A stretch of DNA of 64,000 nt from Rodentibacter abscessus (GTDB lineage Bacteria > Pseudomonadota > Gammaproteobacteria > Enterobacterales > Pasteurellaceae), in contig NZ_AP038785.1 in NCBI RefSeq assembly GCF_047160095.1, positions 1,054,001 to 1,118,000 of the forward strand. The letters run 5' to 3'. Numbering within the stretch: the first letter of the stretch is position 1; every line of letters begins with the position of its first letter. Under the pieces are notes generated by a model. That model searched no databases and was not told where the DNA came from. It worked only from the letters and a program-made list of their open reading frames with translations. The position numbers were made by a program, and so were the translations under genes. Positions 37,822-46,589 of the stretch are shown here, in pieces.

Positions 37822-38741
37822 TATGCACTTAACTCCAGAATTTTAACCACGAGCTGTTCAAAAGAAATACCGACTGTCGCCGCTGATTTAGGAAATAAAC
37901 TGTGACTGGTCATTCCGGGATTGGTATTTACTTCCACCAAACGGAAACCGCCTTTTGCATCACACATTACATCAATACGGCTCCAACCTCGACATCCCAC
38001 CGCATCATAAGCACGTTTAACCAATACCGCTAATTCTTGCTCACGTTCTAAAGTCAATCCGGCAGGGCAAAAATATTGCGTATTATCGGAAATATATTTT
38101 GCTTCATAATCGTAAAATTCCCCTTCCGGCACAATACGAATTGCAGGTAACACTTGATTATCTAACACAGGTACGGTTAATTCATCACCGGCAAGCCATT
38201 CTTCAATCAAAATCGTCCGATCAAATTTAAGGGCGAATTCGACCGCACTTTTTAACTCTTCTACAGCTTTCACCTTGGTTAATCCCACGCTAGATCCTTC
38301 CAAAGAAGGTTTAACCATTAATGGTAAACCTAATTTATCGACAACTGCTTTCGGATCTAACTCGTCAAAGGTTTCACGTGTAACGACTTCCATCTCTGCG
38401 ACAGGCAGCCCAAAAGCTTTCCATAACATTTTAGTGCGCATTTTATCCATAGTTAAGGCAGAAGCCATTACACCGCAACCGGTATAAGGTAAGCCGATTT
38501 GTTCCAATAAGCCTTGCATAGTGCCGTCTTCGCCACCACGACCGTGCAAAATATTGAATACGCGATCAAAACCGTCTTTTTTCAAATTCGCCACATCATA
38601 TTCTTTCGGATCAATCGGCTGAGCGTTATAGCCTTGAGTGACCAATGCCTCTAATACGGCTTTACCGGAATTTAAAGAAACTTCACGTTCTGCTGAAGTT
38701 CCGCCTAATAACACTGCAATTTTTTCTTGTTTCAAATTCAT
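37821..38741 (-). CDS. ddlB: D-alanine-D-alanine ligase
   Basis: Ddl joins two D-Ala in an ATP-dependent reaction; the dipeptide is used by MurF. The ATP-grasp fold is plain: VLLGGTSAEREVSLNSG at the N terminus, the LHGRGGEDGTMQGLLE segment, VKPSLEGSSVGL, the active loop YISDNTQYFCPAG, and VEVNTNPGMTSHSL near the end. 306 residues match E. coli DdlB (306). It lies 31 bp behind murC and is coupled to ftsQ. Confidence 0.97.
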   Translation of the reverse strand: MNLKQEKIAVLLGGTSAEREVSLNSGKAVLEALVTQGYNAQPIDPKEYDVANLKKDGFDRVFNILHGRGGEDGTMQGLLEQIGLPYTGCGVMASALTMDKMRTKMLWKAFGLPVAEMEVVTRETFDELDPKAVVDKLGLPLMVKPSLEGSSVGLTKVKAVEELKSAVEFALKFDRTILIEEWLAGDELTVPVLDNQVLPAIRIVPEGEFYDYEAKYISDNTQYFCPAGLTLEREQELAVLVKRAYDAVGCRGWSRIDVMCDAKGGFRLVEVNTNPGMTSHSLFPKSAATVGISFEQLVVKILELSA

Positions 38742-38772
38742 TTTTTATTCTGTCTCTGCTTTTTATTATGGT

Positions 38773-40200
38773 TTAATTTTTCCAAGACTCCGCTAAACCG
38801 CGAGAAATTTTGCTTACGCTACCCGCACCTTGCGCAAGAATTAAGTCGCCGTCTTGAACGATTTGATCAAGCACTTCGCCTAATTGTGTCGTATCCGATA
38901 CTAAAATCGGATCAACTTTGCCAAGATTACGAATCGAACGACATAAGGCTTTACTATCGGCACCTACGATTGGCATTTCACCTGCGGCATAAACATCCAA
39001 CATAACAAGCGCATCCACTTGAGAAAGCACTTGGACAAAATCATCAAATAAATCTCTGGTACGTGAATAACGATGAGGTTGGAAAATCATCACAATACGT
39101 TTATCCCTCCAGCCTTCACGTGCGGCTTTAATCGTCACGCCCACTTCTGTCGGATGGTGACCATAATCATCCACTAAACGCACTTTTCCATTCGGGCGAA
39201 TAAACTCACCGAGCTGGTCAAAACGGCGACCAGCACCTTGGAAATCCGCAAGGGCTTCTAAAATTGCCTCATTGGCAATGCCTTCTTCTTTTGCCACCGC
39301 AAGTGCCGCCGTAGCATTAAGCGCATTATGTTTACCCGGCACATTGAGTAATACATTGATTCGCTCCCCATTCGGGCAAATCACCGTGTAATGACCTTGA
39401 AAACCGGTTTGTTCATAATCTTCAATACGATAATCCGCATTCTCACTGAAACCGTAAGTGATAACCTGACGCCCTACTTGCGGTATAAGTTCCATCAATA
39501 CCGAATCATCCGCACACATCACTGCTAAGCCATAAAACGGCAAATTATGCAAAAACTTCACATAAGTCGCCTTCATTTTTTCAAAATCACCTTCATAGGT
39601 ATCCATATGATCCGGTTCCATATTGGTTACCACAGAAACCATCGGTTGTAAATGAAGGAAAGACGCATCGCTTTCATCCGCTTCCGCAATAAGATAACGA
39701 CTTGCCCCCAAATGCGCATTCTTACCGGCTGATTTGACCAACCCGCCATTAACAAAAGTAGGATCTAACTTCGCTTGGGTATAGATCATAGAAATCATTG
39801 CCGTTGTAGTCGTTTTGCCATGAGTTCCCGCCACAGCGATGCCATGACGAAAACGCATAATTTCAGCCAGCATTTGTGCACGTTGAATAACCGGAATGCG
39901 TTTTTGTTTTGCTGCGATTAATTCTTGATTATCCTTATGAATCGCACTGGAGACTACAACCACGCTAGCGCCTTCAATATTCTCCGCTGTGTGACCGATA
40001 AAAATCTTCGCTCCGGCTTGCGCAAGACGCTGTGTTACCACGCCATCGGCAATATCCGAACCTGAAATTTTATAACCTTCGTTTAAAAGAATTTCTGCGA
40101 TGCCGCTCATACCGGCCCCACCGATACCGATAAAATGAATTTGTTGTACGCGGCGCATTTCAGGGATAATTTTTCTAATTTCTTCGTGAGAATGTTTCAT
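38773..40200 (-). CDS. murC: UDP-N-acetylmuramate-L-alanine ligase
   Basis: MurC adds the first residue, L-Ala, to UDP-MurNAc. Characteristic parts are the N-terminal Rossmann loop HFIGIGGAGMSGIAEIL, the ATP loop GTHGKTTTTAM, EADESDASF and DDYGHHPTEV in the C-terminal domain. The ATG at 40200 has AAGGA eight bases upstream and is preferred to one eight codons earlier; this gives 475 residues. A 234-bp gap containing a repeat-like stretch separates it from murG upstream, so a secondary promoter there is possible. Confidence 0.96.
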   Translation of the reverse strand: MKHSHEEIRKIIPEMRRVQQIHFIGIGGAGMSGIAEILLNEGYKISGSDIADGVVTQRLAQAGAKIFIGHTAENIEGASVVVVSSAIHKDNQELIAAKQKRIPVIQRAQMLAEIMRFRHGIAVAGTHGKTTTTAMISMIYTQAKLDPTFVNGGLVKSAGKNAHLGASRYLIAEADESDASFLHLQPMVSVVTNMEPDHMDTYEGDFEKMKATYVKFLHNLPFYGLAVMCADDSVLMELIPQVGRQVITYGFSENADYRIEDYEQTGFQGHYTVICPNGERINVLLNVPGKHNALNATAALAVAKEEGIANEAILEALADFQGAGRRFDQLGEFIRPNGKVRLVDDYGHHPTEVGVTIKAAREGWRDKRIVMIFQPHRYSRTRDLFDDFVQVLSQVDALVMLDVYAAGEMPIVGADSKALCRSIRNLGKVDPILVSDTTQLGEVLDQIVQDGDLILAQGAGSVSKISRGLAESWKN

Positions 40201-40316
40201 TTTCTTTTCCTTTTGGGAAGACATTACCGCTCAAAGTGCGGTCAAAAAATCCAAAGAATTTCGGTATTATGTATCAGTCGCACAATAAGAGGATTCTATA
40301 TCCAATATTTATTTGA

Positions 40317-40392
40317 GTAGGGTGCATTGAGCTTTGCGTAACTCATCATTTCATCTATTGGTGCGTTACGGCTTCGCCTAGCGACACCCTAC
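40317..40392. repeat. imperfect palindromic repeat between murG and murC
   Basis: GTAGGGTG (40317-40324) and CACCCTAC (40385-40392) are perfect inverted ends of a 76-bp stretch that also contains GGTGCGTTACGGC followed by TTCGCC. It is richer in GC than its surroundings and codes for nothing. It resembles the dispersed GTAGGGTG-type intergenic repeats known from many genomes, but that comparison is from memory. Confidence 0.55.
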
Positions 40393-40434
40393 AATGGTTT
40401 GTGCAATTGCTACATAATAATGAGGAGTTTTATC

Positions 40435-41493
40435 TTATTTTGCATTTTCAATAATCACGTCAGCGACACGTTGCGCCGCCAACGGCATCGACATTTCCTT
40501 AGCCTTTATTGCCATTTGCAACAGATCGTCACGTGTAAAATTCCGTAGATAATTAATTAAAATTTCCGGTGTTAAATCCGCTTGCTCAATAATTTTAGCC
40601 GCACCGACACTCTCTAAATATTTTGCATTAAGATACTGCTGTCGATCTTTATGTTGGAAGGGTACAAAAATTGCCGGTGTCCCCACTGCTGCAAGTTCAC
40701 ATACTGTTAATGCCCCTGAACGGCAAATCACAATATCCGCCCAAGCATAGGCTTCCGCCATATCATCAATAAATTCCGTAATTTTTACCTGTGAAGCCTT
40801 GTCTGCATAAAGTGCGGTTACATTTTCTACCGAACCTTTGCCTACTTGGTGGCGAACTTCCAACTTATCGGTTAATTGTGCGACAACCTTCGGTAAGGTT
40901 TGGTTCAATACTCTCGCACCTTGGCTCCCGCCCACAACCAATACACGTAATTTTTCGCCACGATTTGCAAACCGAGTTTCAGGCGGCTGTATTTGAAACA
41001 AATCTTGACGGACGGGATTTCCCACCACTTCGGCATCGGCAAAGGCATTCGGAAAGGCTTGCAACACGCGTGTTGCGATCTTTGCCAACCATTTATTGGT
41101 TAAACCGGCAATGGCATTTTGTTCATGCAAAATAATCGGAATGCCGCAAAGTTTTGCCGCGACACCGCCCGGACCGGAAACATAACCTCCCATACCAAGC
41201 ACCGCATTAGGCTTTTCTTCTTGGATAATTTTTTTTGCTTGAAATATGGCGCGCAAAATCGCAAAAGGCGCGGCTAACAAGGTTTTAATCCCTTTACCGC
41301 GCAAACCCGAAATTTGAATAAAGCGGATCGGAATACCATGCTTAGGCACAAGTTGGGCTTCCATTCGATCTTTCGTCCCAAGCCAACAAATTTCCCAACC
41401 TTGCTTCTGTAAGGTTTGGGCAACGGCAATCGCAGGGAAAACGTGTCCACCGGTTCCCCCTGCCATCACTAATAATTTTTTCTGTTTATTCAT
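40435..41493 (-). CDS. murG: MurG glycosyltransferase (lipid II synthesis)
   Basis: MurG transfers GlcNAc from UDP-GlcNAc to lipid I on the inner membrane face, making lipid II. The GT28 enzyme shows the N-terminal glycine-rich loop MAGGTGGHVFPAIAVA, GMGGYVSGPGG, the lipid-facing HEQNAIAGLTNK and the C-terminal sugar-nucleotide site GGSQGARVLN and CRSGALTVCELA. 352 residues, near E. coli (355). It starts eight bases behind ftsW. Confidence 0.97.
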   Translation of the reverse strand: MNKQKKLLVMAGGTGGHVFPAIAVAQTLQKQGWEICWLGTKDRMEAQLVPKHGIPIRFIQISGLRGKGIKTLLAAPFAILRAIFQAKKIIQEEKPNAVLGMGGYVSGPGGVAAKLCGIPIILHEQNAIAGLTNKWLAKIATRVLQAFPNAFADAEVVGNPVRQDLFQIQPPETRFANRGEKLRVLVVGGSQGARVLNQTLPKVVAQLTDKLEVRHQVGKGSVENVTALYADKASQVKITEFIDDMAEAYAWADIVICRSGALTVCELAAVGTPAIFVPFQHKDRQQYLNAKYLESVGAAKIIEQADLTPEILINYLRNFTRDDLLQMAIKAKEMSMPLAAQRVADVIIENAK

Positions 41494-41501
41494 TTTTATT
41501 C

Positions 41502-42686
41502 CTAATCATCACGCAAACGCGCTTGCCCACCACGTTGCAAACGGTTTTCATGGTCAATGCGTAATAAAATACCGATGGTAGCCGACATAATAATGATACT
41601 TGATCCACCATAACTGACGAGAGGAAAAGTCAGTCCTTTTGTCGGAAGCATTCCAAGCGCCATACCTAAATTGACAAAACCTTGGAAAAAAATCCAAAAA
41701 CTAATGCCTAATGCAAAAAATCCACGGAAACGTTGTTCTAATAGTAAAGATTCACGTCCGATTTTTAAGGCTCGGAAAATCAATAATCCGAGCAATACGA
41801 TAACCACAAAAATACCGATAAAACCGAACTCTTCACCAATGATTGCCATAATGAAGTCAGTATGCGCTTCCGGTAAATAATCTAACTTTTGAATAGAGTT
41901 TCCTAATCCTTCACCTGTGATTTCGCCACGTCCGAATGCCATCAATGAGTTAGTCAACTGGAAACCTGTGCCGTAAGGATCTTTGAAAGGCTCTAAAAAA
42001 CCGGTAAAACGTTTTAAACGATAAGATGCCGAAAGCACCAACCAGACAAATAGCAGCGCACCGGTACCGATTAAACCGATAAATTGCCAAAAATTCGCCC
42101 CTACGATAAAAAGCATACCGAAGGTGATAACAAATAATACCACCGTACTTCCGAGATCCGGTTGATATAACAAAAATATCCCCATCGTCCCCATGACAAT
42201 GAAAGGTTTAAACGCACTGAGTTTATTTGAGCGTACTTCATCATAGCGGCGGGTAAAATAGCTTGATAAAAAACAGGTAAGGGCCAATTTTGCAAATTCC
42301 GCCGGCTGAAAATTAAGCACACCGAGAGAAATCCAACGTTTTGCTCCGTTCACGGAAGAACCGATAATTAAGACGGTAAACAATAAAGCAATGGCTAAAA
42401 AGAAAATTTTAACGTGCCACTTTTCCCACTGTTGGGTGGGAATTTGCATGGTGAAATAGCAGGTTATCAGTGAAAAAAACACATAAACGGCATCACGCTT
42501 TGCGAAATAAAAAGGATCATTAAATAATCGCGAGCTGTAAGGAATTGAAGCTGAAGTAACAGCGATCAAGCCAACCATCAATAAGATTACGAAAAGCCAG
42601 AACAACGCGCGGTCGTACAATAATCCCTGCGGCGTGATTCTGGTCCAACTATCAAAGTTTTGTTTAATTTTCCGAATAAATTCCAT
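41502..42686 (-). CDS. ftsW: septal peptidoglycan polymerase FtsW
   Basis: FtsW is the SEDS-family glycosyltransferase that works with PBP3 (FtsI) at the septum. About ten membrane helices are predicted over 394 residues. SEDS motifs are visible: QPAEFAKLAL, QPDLGSTVVLF, the LPEAHTDFIMAIIGEEFGF region with its catalytic Asp loop, and the C-terminal GMLPTKGLTFPLVSYGGSS. It lies between murD (12-bp gap) and murG. Confidence 0.96.
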   Translation of the reverse strand: MEFIRKIKQNFDSWTRITPQGLLYDRALFWLFVILLMVGLIAVTSASIPYSSRLFNDPFYFAKRDAVYVFFSLITCYFTMQIPTQQWEKWHVKIFFLAIALLFTVLIIGSSVNGAKRWISLGVLNFQPAEFAKLALTCFLSSYFTRRYDEVRSNKLSAFKPFIVMGTMGIFLLYQPDLGSTVVLFVITFGMLFIVGANFWQFIGLIGTGALLFVWLVLSASYRLKRFTGFLEPFKDPYGTGFQLTNSLMAFGRGEITGEGLGNSIQKLDYLPEAHTDFIMAIIGEEFGFIGIFVVIVLLGLLIFRALKIGRESLLLEQRFRGFFALGISFWIFFQGFVNLGMALGMLPTKGLTFPLVSYGGSSIIIMSATIGILLRIDHENRLQRGGQARLRDD

Positions 42687-42698
42687 TGCGCTATGTGA

Positions 42699-44015
42699 TT
42701 AACTTAGTTTCGCTAAACGAGTAAATTCTTCCCCGCGTTTTTCAAAAGAAGTGAATTGATCAAGGCTTGCACAAGCAGGCGATAATAATACCATATCGCC
42801 GGATTTTAGCGTCGGGCGTAAAAACTCAACCGCCTGTTCCATTGTTTCAAATAAATGACTTTGTGTTGAAAGCTCGGCTAGTTGTACCCCATCACGACCA
42901 AAACAATAACAAATAATATGAGAATGATTAATAAGCTTGGCTAATTCAGAAAAATCAGCCCCTTTACCATCACCGCCAAGTAATAAATGAAGTTTACCTT
43001 CCACATATAATAATCCGGCAAGCGCTGCAACCGTACTCCCCACATTTGTCGCTTTAGAATCATTAATCCAACGCACTCCATTGGCTTGATGAGCTAATTG
43101 AAAGCGATGATCTAAACCTTTAAATTGACGAAGAACCTGACGAATCGCTTCTAAATTAACGCCAACCGCTTGCGCCAATGCGGTTGCCGCAAGAATATTC
43201 ATATAATTATGACAACCTACAAGTGCCGCTTCATCACAAGGCAAGATCAGTTCATCTTTTGCCATTAAATACTGTTTATTGTTTTCTGTTTTAAGCCAAT
43301 AATCCGTATTATGCTCGGCAAAAGAAAGGGATTGTTCGGCTTGATTTTCACCTTCACCGAAGGTGAATTTATCTTCATTATTTACAACGGCAATCTCCGC
43401 ATTGTGATAAACACGCAATTTAGCTTGGCGATAAGCCTCCAAATCCGCATAGCGATCCATATGATCTTCCGTCACATTTAACACGGTTGCGGCAGCCGCT
43501 TTTAAACTGTAGGTGGTTTCAAGTTGAAAGCTGGAAAGCTCTAATACATAGAGATCACAATCCTCATTCAGCAAAGATAATGCCGGAATACCGATGTTTC
43601 CGCCGATCCCCACGTTAATTCCTGCCGCTTTTGCCATTTCATACACAAGTGTTGTCACCGTACTTTTACCATTAGAACCGGTAATTGCCACGATAGGTTT
43701 CGTTGCCGCCCGACAAAATAATTCAATATCGCCGATCACCTCGACACCGGCTGAAAGTGCGGTCTGAATTTCGGGTGTTTTGACGGCAAGCCCCGGACTA
43801 ATCACGATAATGTCGCTTTCAAGTAACCATTGCTGATTGAGGTTGCCGGTGTGAAGTGGAATGTTTTTAGGAAGTTTATCTGCTCCACTAGGATTTTTAC
43901 GGGTATCAATAACACGAAGCACTGCACCTTGGGATTGAAGATAATCAATACAAGATAACCCTGTTTTACCCAGTCCGATAATGGTGATAGATTTATTTTG
44001 ATATAAGGTTTTCAT
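42699..44015 (-). CDS. murD: UDP-N-acetylmuramoylalanine-D-glutamate ligase
   Basis: MurD adds D-Glu to UDP-MurNAc-L-Ala. The N-terminal Rossmann-like domain (TIIGLGKTGLSCIDYL), the ATP loop ITGSNGKSTVTTLVYEM, LELSSFQLETT, and the HRFQLAHQANGVRWINDSKATN and LLSPACASLDQF segments are all in order. 438 residues equal E. coli length. A 106-bp noncoding gap separates it from mraY upstream, which is long for this cluster. Confidence 0.97.
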   Translation of the reverse strand: MKTLYQNKSITIIGLGKTGLSCIDYLQSQGAVLRVIDTRKNPSGADKLPKNIPLHTGNLNQQWLLESDIIVISPGLAVKTPEIQTALSAGVEVIGDIELFCRAATKPIVAITGSNGKSTVTTLVYEMAKAAGINVGIGGNIGIPALSLLNEDCDLYVLELSSFQLETTYSLKAAAATVLNVTEDHMDRYADLEAYRQAKLRVYHNAEIAVVNNEDKFTFGEGENQAEQSLSFAEHNTDYWLKTENNKQYLMAKDELILPCDEAALVGCHNYMNILAATALAQAVGVNLEAIRQVLRQFKGLDHRFQLAHQANGVRWINDSKATNVGSTVAALAGLLYVEGKLHLLLGGDGKGADFSELAKLINHSHIICYCFGRDGVQLAELSTQSHLFETMEQAVEFLRPTLKSGDMVLLSPACASLDQFTSFEKRGEEFTRLAKLS

Positions 44016-44121
44016 TCTACTTCTTATTTTTAAATTTATTTATATTAAACTTCACCGATGAGGCGTTACCTGCTACGGGCTAAGCGGCTCACCTTCCGAA
44101 AAATGAAGCCGATTATCGGCA
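44016..44121 (-). other. unexplained spacer between mraY and murD
   Basis: The part at 44050-44120 is GC-rich against its AT-rich flank and includes GCCGAT-T-ATCGGC (44108-44120) and a TTCACCGATGAGGCGTTACC segment. It has no open reading frame of note and no T-run. It could be a remnant of a dispersed repeat or a small regulatory element. Confidence 0.5.
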
Positions 44122-45204
44122 TTAACGTAATTTCAGCGTGACTAATCCCATCAATACCAGCACTAGTGAAATAATCCAAAACCGAATAATCACTCTTGGT
44201 TCCGGCCACCCTTTTAATTCAAAATGGTGGTGAATGGGCGCCATACGGAAAATACGCTGCTTACGGAGCTTATAAGATCCTACCTGTAAAATTACCGATA
44301 AAGCCTCAATCACGAACACGCCGCCCATAATAACAAGTAAAAATTCTTGGCGAACCAAGATAGCAACAGTACCTAAAGCTCCTCCTAATGCCAATGAACC
44401 TACATCTCCCATAAATACCTGTGCCGGATAGGTATTAAACCATAAGAAACCTAACCCTGCGCCCACAATCGCAGTGCAGAATACGACAACTTCCGAACTG
44501 TATTTAATATAAGGAATATGTAAATATTCGGCAAAATTCACGTTACCTGTCGCCCAAGCAATCAAAGCGAATGCGGCGGCGACTAATGCCGTCGGCATAA
44601 TCGCCAAACCGTCTAAACCATCAGTAAGATTTACCGCGTTGCCTGTTCCCACAATCACAAAATAGGCCAATACGATGTAGAACAAGCCTAATTGCGGCAT
44701 AATGTCTTTGAAAAACGGTACAACTAAGCGGGTCGCATCAGTATCGTGACCGAGCCAATACAACCAAACAATCGCAATAAGTGCAACAACCGACATCCAG
44801 AAATATTTCCAACGCGCAATCAATCCATCCGTATTTTTACGGGTAATTTTGCGATAGTCATCGACAAAACCAATAGCTCCATAACCAAATAATACAAATA
44901 AGCACACCCAGATATAAGGGTTGGCTAAATTCGCCCACAATAATGTACTGATTCCAATAGCGAAAAGAATCATCACACCGCCCATTGTCGGCGTACCTTT
45001 TTTGGCAAAATGGCTTTCCGGACCATCGTTCCGTACTTCCTGACCGAATTTCAGGATTTGCAAACGTTTAATTACCTTCGGACCAATCCAAAGTGAAATC
45101 AGCAAAGCAGTCAATAACGCTAAGATTGCGCGAACAGTAATATAAGAAATCGCATTGAATACGGTTTCATAGCGAACAAGAAATTCAGCAAGCCAAACTA
45201 ACAT
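44122..45204 (-). CDS. mraY: phospho-N-acetylmuramoyl-pentapeptide transferase
   Basis: MraY attaches phospho-MurNAc-pentapeptide to undecaprenyl phosphate, giving lipid I in the inner membrane. Ten membrane helices are expected over 360 residues, the same length as E. coli. Catalytic and substrate motifs are GFVDDYRKITRKN, NLTDGLDGLAIMPTA, FMGDVGSLALGG and the histidine loop FRMAPIHHHFELKGWPE. The start overlaps the end of murF by seven bases. Confidence 0.97.
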   Translation of the reverse strand: MLVWLAEFLVRYETVFNAISYITVRAILALLTALLISLWIGPKVIKRLQILKFGQEVRNDGPESHFAKKGTPTMGGVMILFAIGISTLLWANLANPYIWVCLFVLFGYGAIGFVDDYRKITRKNTDGLIARWKYFWMSVVALIAIVWLYWLGHDTDATRLVVPFFKDIMPQLGLFYIVLAYFVIVGTGNAVNLTDGLDGLAIMPTALVAAAFALIAWATGNVNFAEYLHIPYIKYSSEVVVFCTAIVGAGLGFLWFNTYPAQVFMGDVGSLALGGALGTVAILVRQEFLLVIMGGVFVIEALSVILQVGSYKLRKQRIFRMAPIHHHFELKGWPEPRVIIRFWIISLVLVLMGLVTLKLR

Positions 45205-46571
45205 CTCATTTTATCCTTTAATGAATAAATCACATCTTCCATTTTCATCGAACGTGAGCCTTTTCCTAGTACCACGACCTGTTTATTTTGCTGTAATTGC
45301 GCTTCTATAACAGGGAGTAAAAAATCAACCATCTCATTTTTATCAGTGAAGTGTTTACCTGAAACAGCCTCGGAAATGACCGCACTTTCAGTGCCAAAGG
45401 AACATACCAAATCCAAATTAGCCGTTTTGGCATGCTGTCCTACTTTGCGATGTATATCCAAAGAATTTTCGCCCAGCTCTTTCATATCGCCCACGCAAAG
45501 AATACGATATGCCTGATAATCTTTTAGCACATCAATCGCTGCATTTAACGAATCCATATTGGCATTGTAAGTATCATCTAACAATAATAAATTGTCATTG
45601 ATTTGAATTGGGAATAATCGACCTTTTACTAATGAAGGTTGTTCCAGTCCGGCTTTTACGTCAGCTAACGTTGCTCCCACATTCATTGCAAGTGCGGTCG
45701 CAGCCAAGGCATTTTTCACGTTATGTTCACCGAGATACGGCAAACTCATTTCAATTTCGCCTTGCGGTGAAACAAGCGTAAAATGTGATCCCTGTACGTA
45801 ATATTGAATATTTTTGGCGAAATAATCTTTACCATTAAAGTATTGAATAGTATGTTCGCCGATTTCCTTTTGCCAAACATCAATATGATTATGCTCGGCA
45901 TTAATAATTGCCACACCATTTGGCGTTAAACCACGATAGATCTCACCTTTTGCTCGAACAACGCCTTCTAAAGAACCGAAACCTTCCAAATGTGCCGGTG
46001 CAATATTATTAATTAAAGCGGTATCCGGTTGTGCTAATTTTGTTGTGTAATCAATTTCACCTTGATGGTTTGCTCCCAACTCAATCACCGCAAAACGATG
46101 TTTTTCATTCAAACGTAATAGAGTAAGCGGCACGCCGATGTCATTATTGAAATTTCCATTGGTAAAAAGTACGGCTTCGGCATTGCCTGCTGTTTGCTGT
46201 AAAATACCGGCGGTCATTTCTTTTACCGTGGTTTTACCTGAAGAACCGGTCATTGCCACAGTAAGAGGATTAATTCTTTCACGTAACCATTTAGCCAAAT
46301 GCCCCAAAGCTAAGCGTGTATTCGCCACCACTAATTGCGGAACACGGATATTCATATCAGGTTGTTGAACGACTAAAGCAACCGCACCTTGTGCTACTGC
46401 TTGATGAAGATATTGGTGTGCATCAAATGTTTCGCCTTTTAAAGCAAAAAACAAATGATTCGGAATAGATTGACGTGTATCGGTATTGATATTTTTAGCA
46501 ACAACCGCTCCATCTCCGATTAATTCGGCAGAGAGAATTTGAGCAAGTTGTTGCGTAGTTAAATTAATCAT
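45198..46571 (-). CDS. murF: UDP-MurNAc-tripeptide-D-alanyl-D-alanine ligase
   Basis: MurF adds the D-Ala-D-Ala dipeptide made by DdlB to complete the pentapeptide. The ATP loop AMTGSSGKTTVKEM, IELGANHQGEIDY, NIAPAHLEGFGS and DDTYNANMDSL are the expected Mur ligase motifs. It has 457 residues (452 in E. coli). It lies 18 bp behind murE and overlaps mraY. Confidence 0.96.
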   Translation of the reverse strand: MINLTTQQLAQILSAELIGDGAVVAKNINTDTRQSIPNHLFFALKGETFDAHQYLHQAVAQGAVALVVQQPDMNIRVPQLVVANTRLALGHLAKWLRERINPLTVAMTGSSGKTTVKEMTAGILQQTAGNAEAVLFTNGNFNNDIGVPLTLLRLNEKHRFAVIELGANHQGEIDYTTKLAQPDTALINNIAPAHLEGFGSLEGVVRAKGEIYRGLTPNGVAIINAEHNHIDVWQKEIGEHTIQYFNGKDYFAKNIQYYVQGSHFTLVSPQGEIEMSLPYLGEHNVKNALAATALAMNVGATLADVKAGLEQPSLVKGRLFPIQINDNLLLLDDTYNANMDSLNAAIDVLKDYQAYRILCVGDMKELGENSLDIHRKVGQHAKTANLDLVCSFGTESAVISEAVSGKHFTDKNEMVDFLLPVIEAQLQQNKQVVVLGKGSRSMKMEDVIYSLKDKMRC

Positions 46572-46589
46572 CGGTTAATCAAATTAAGT

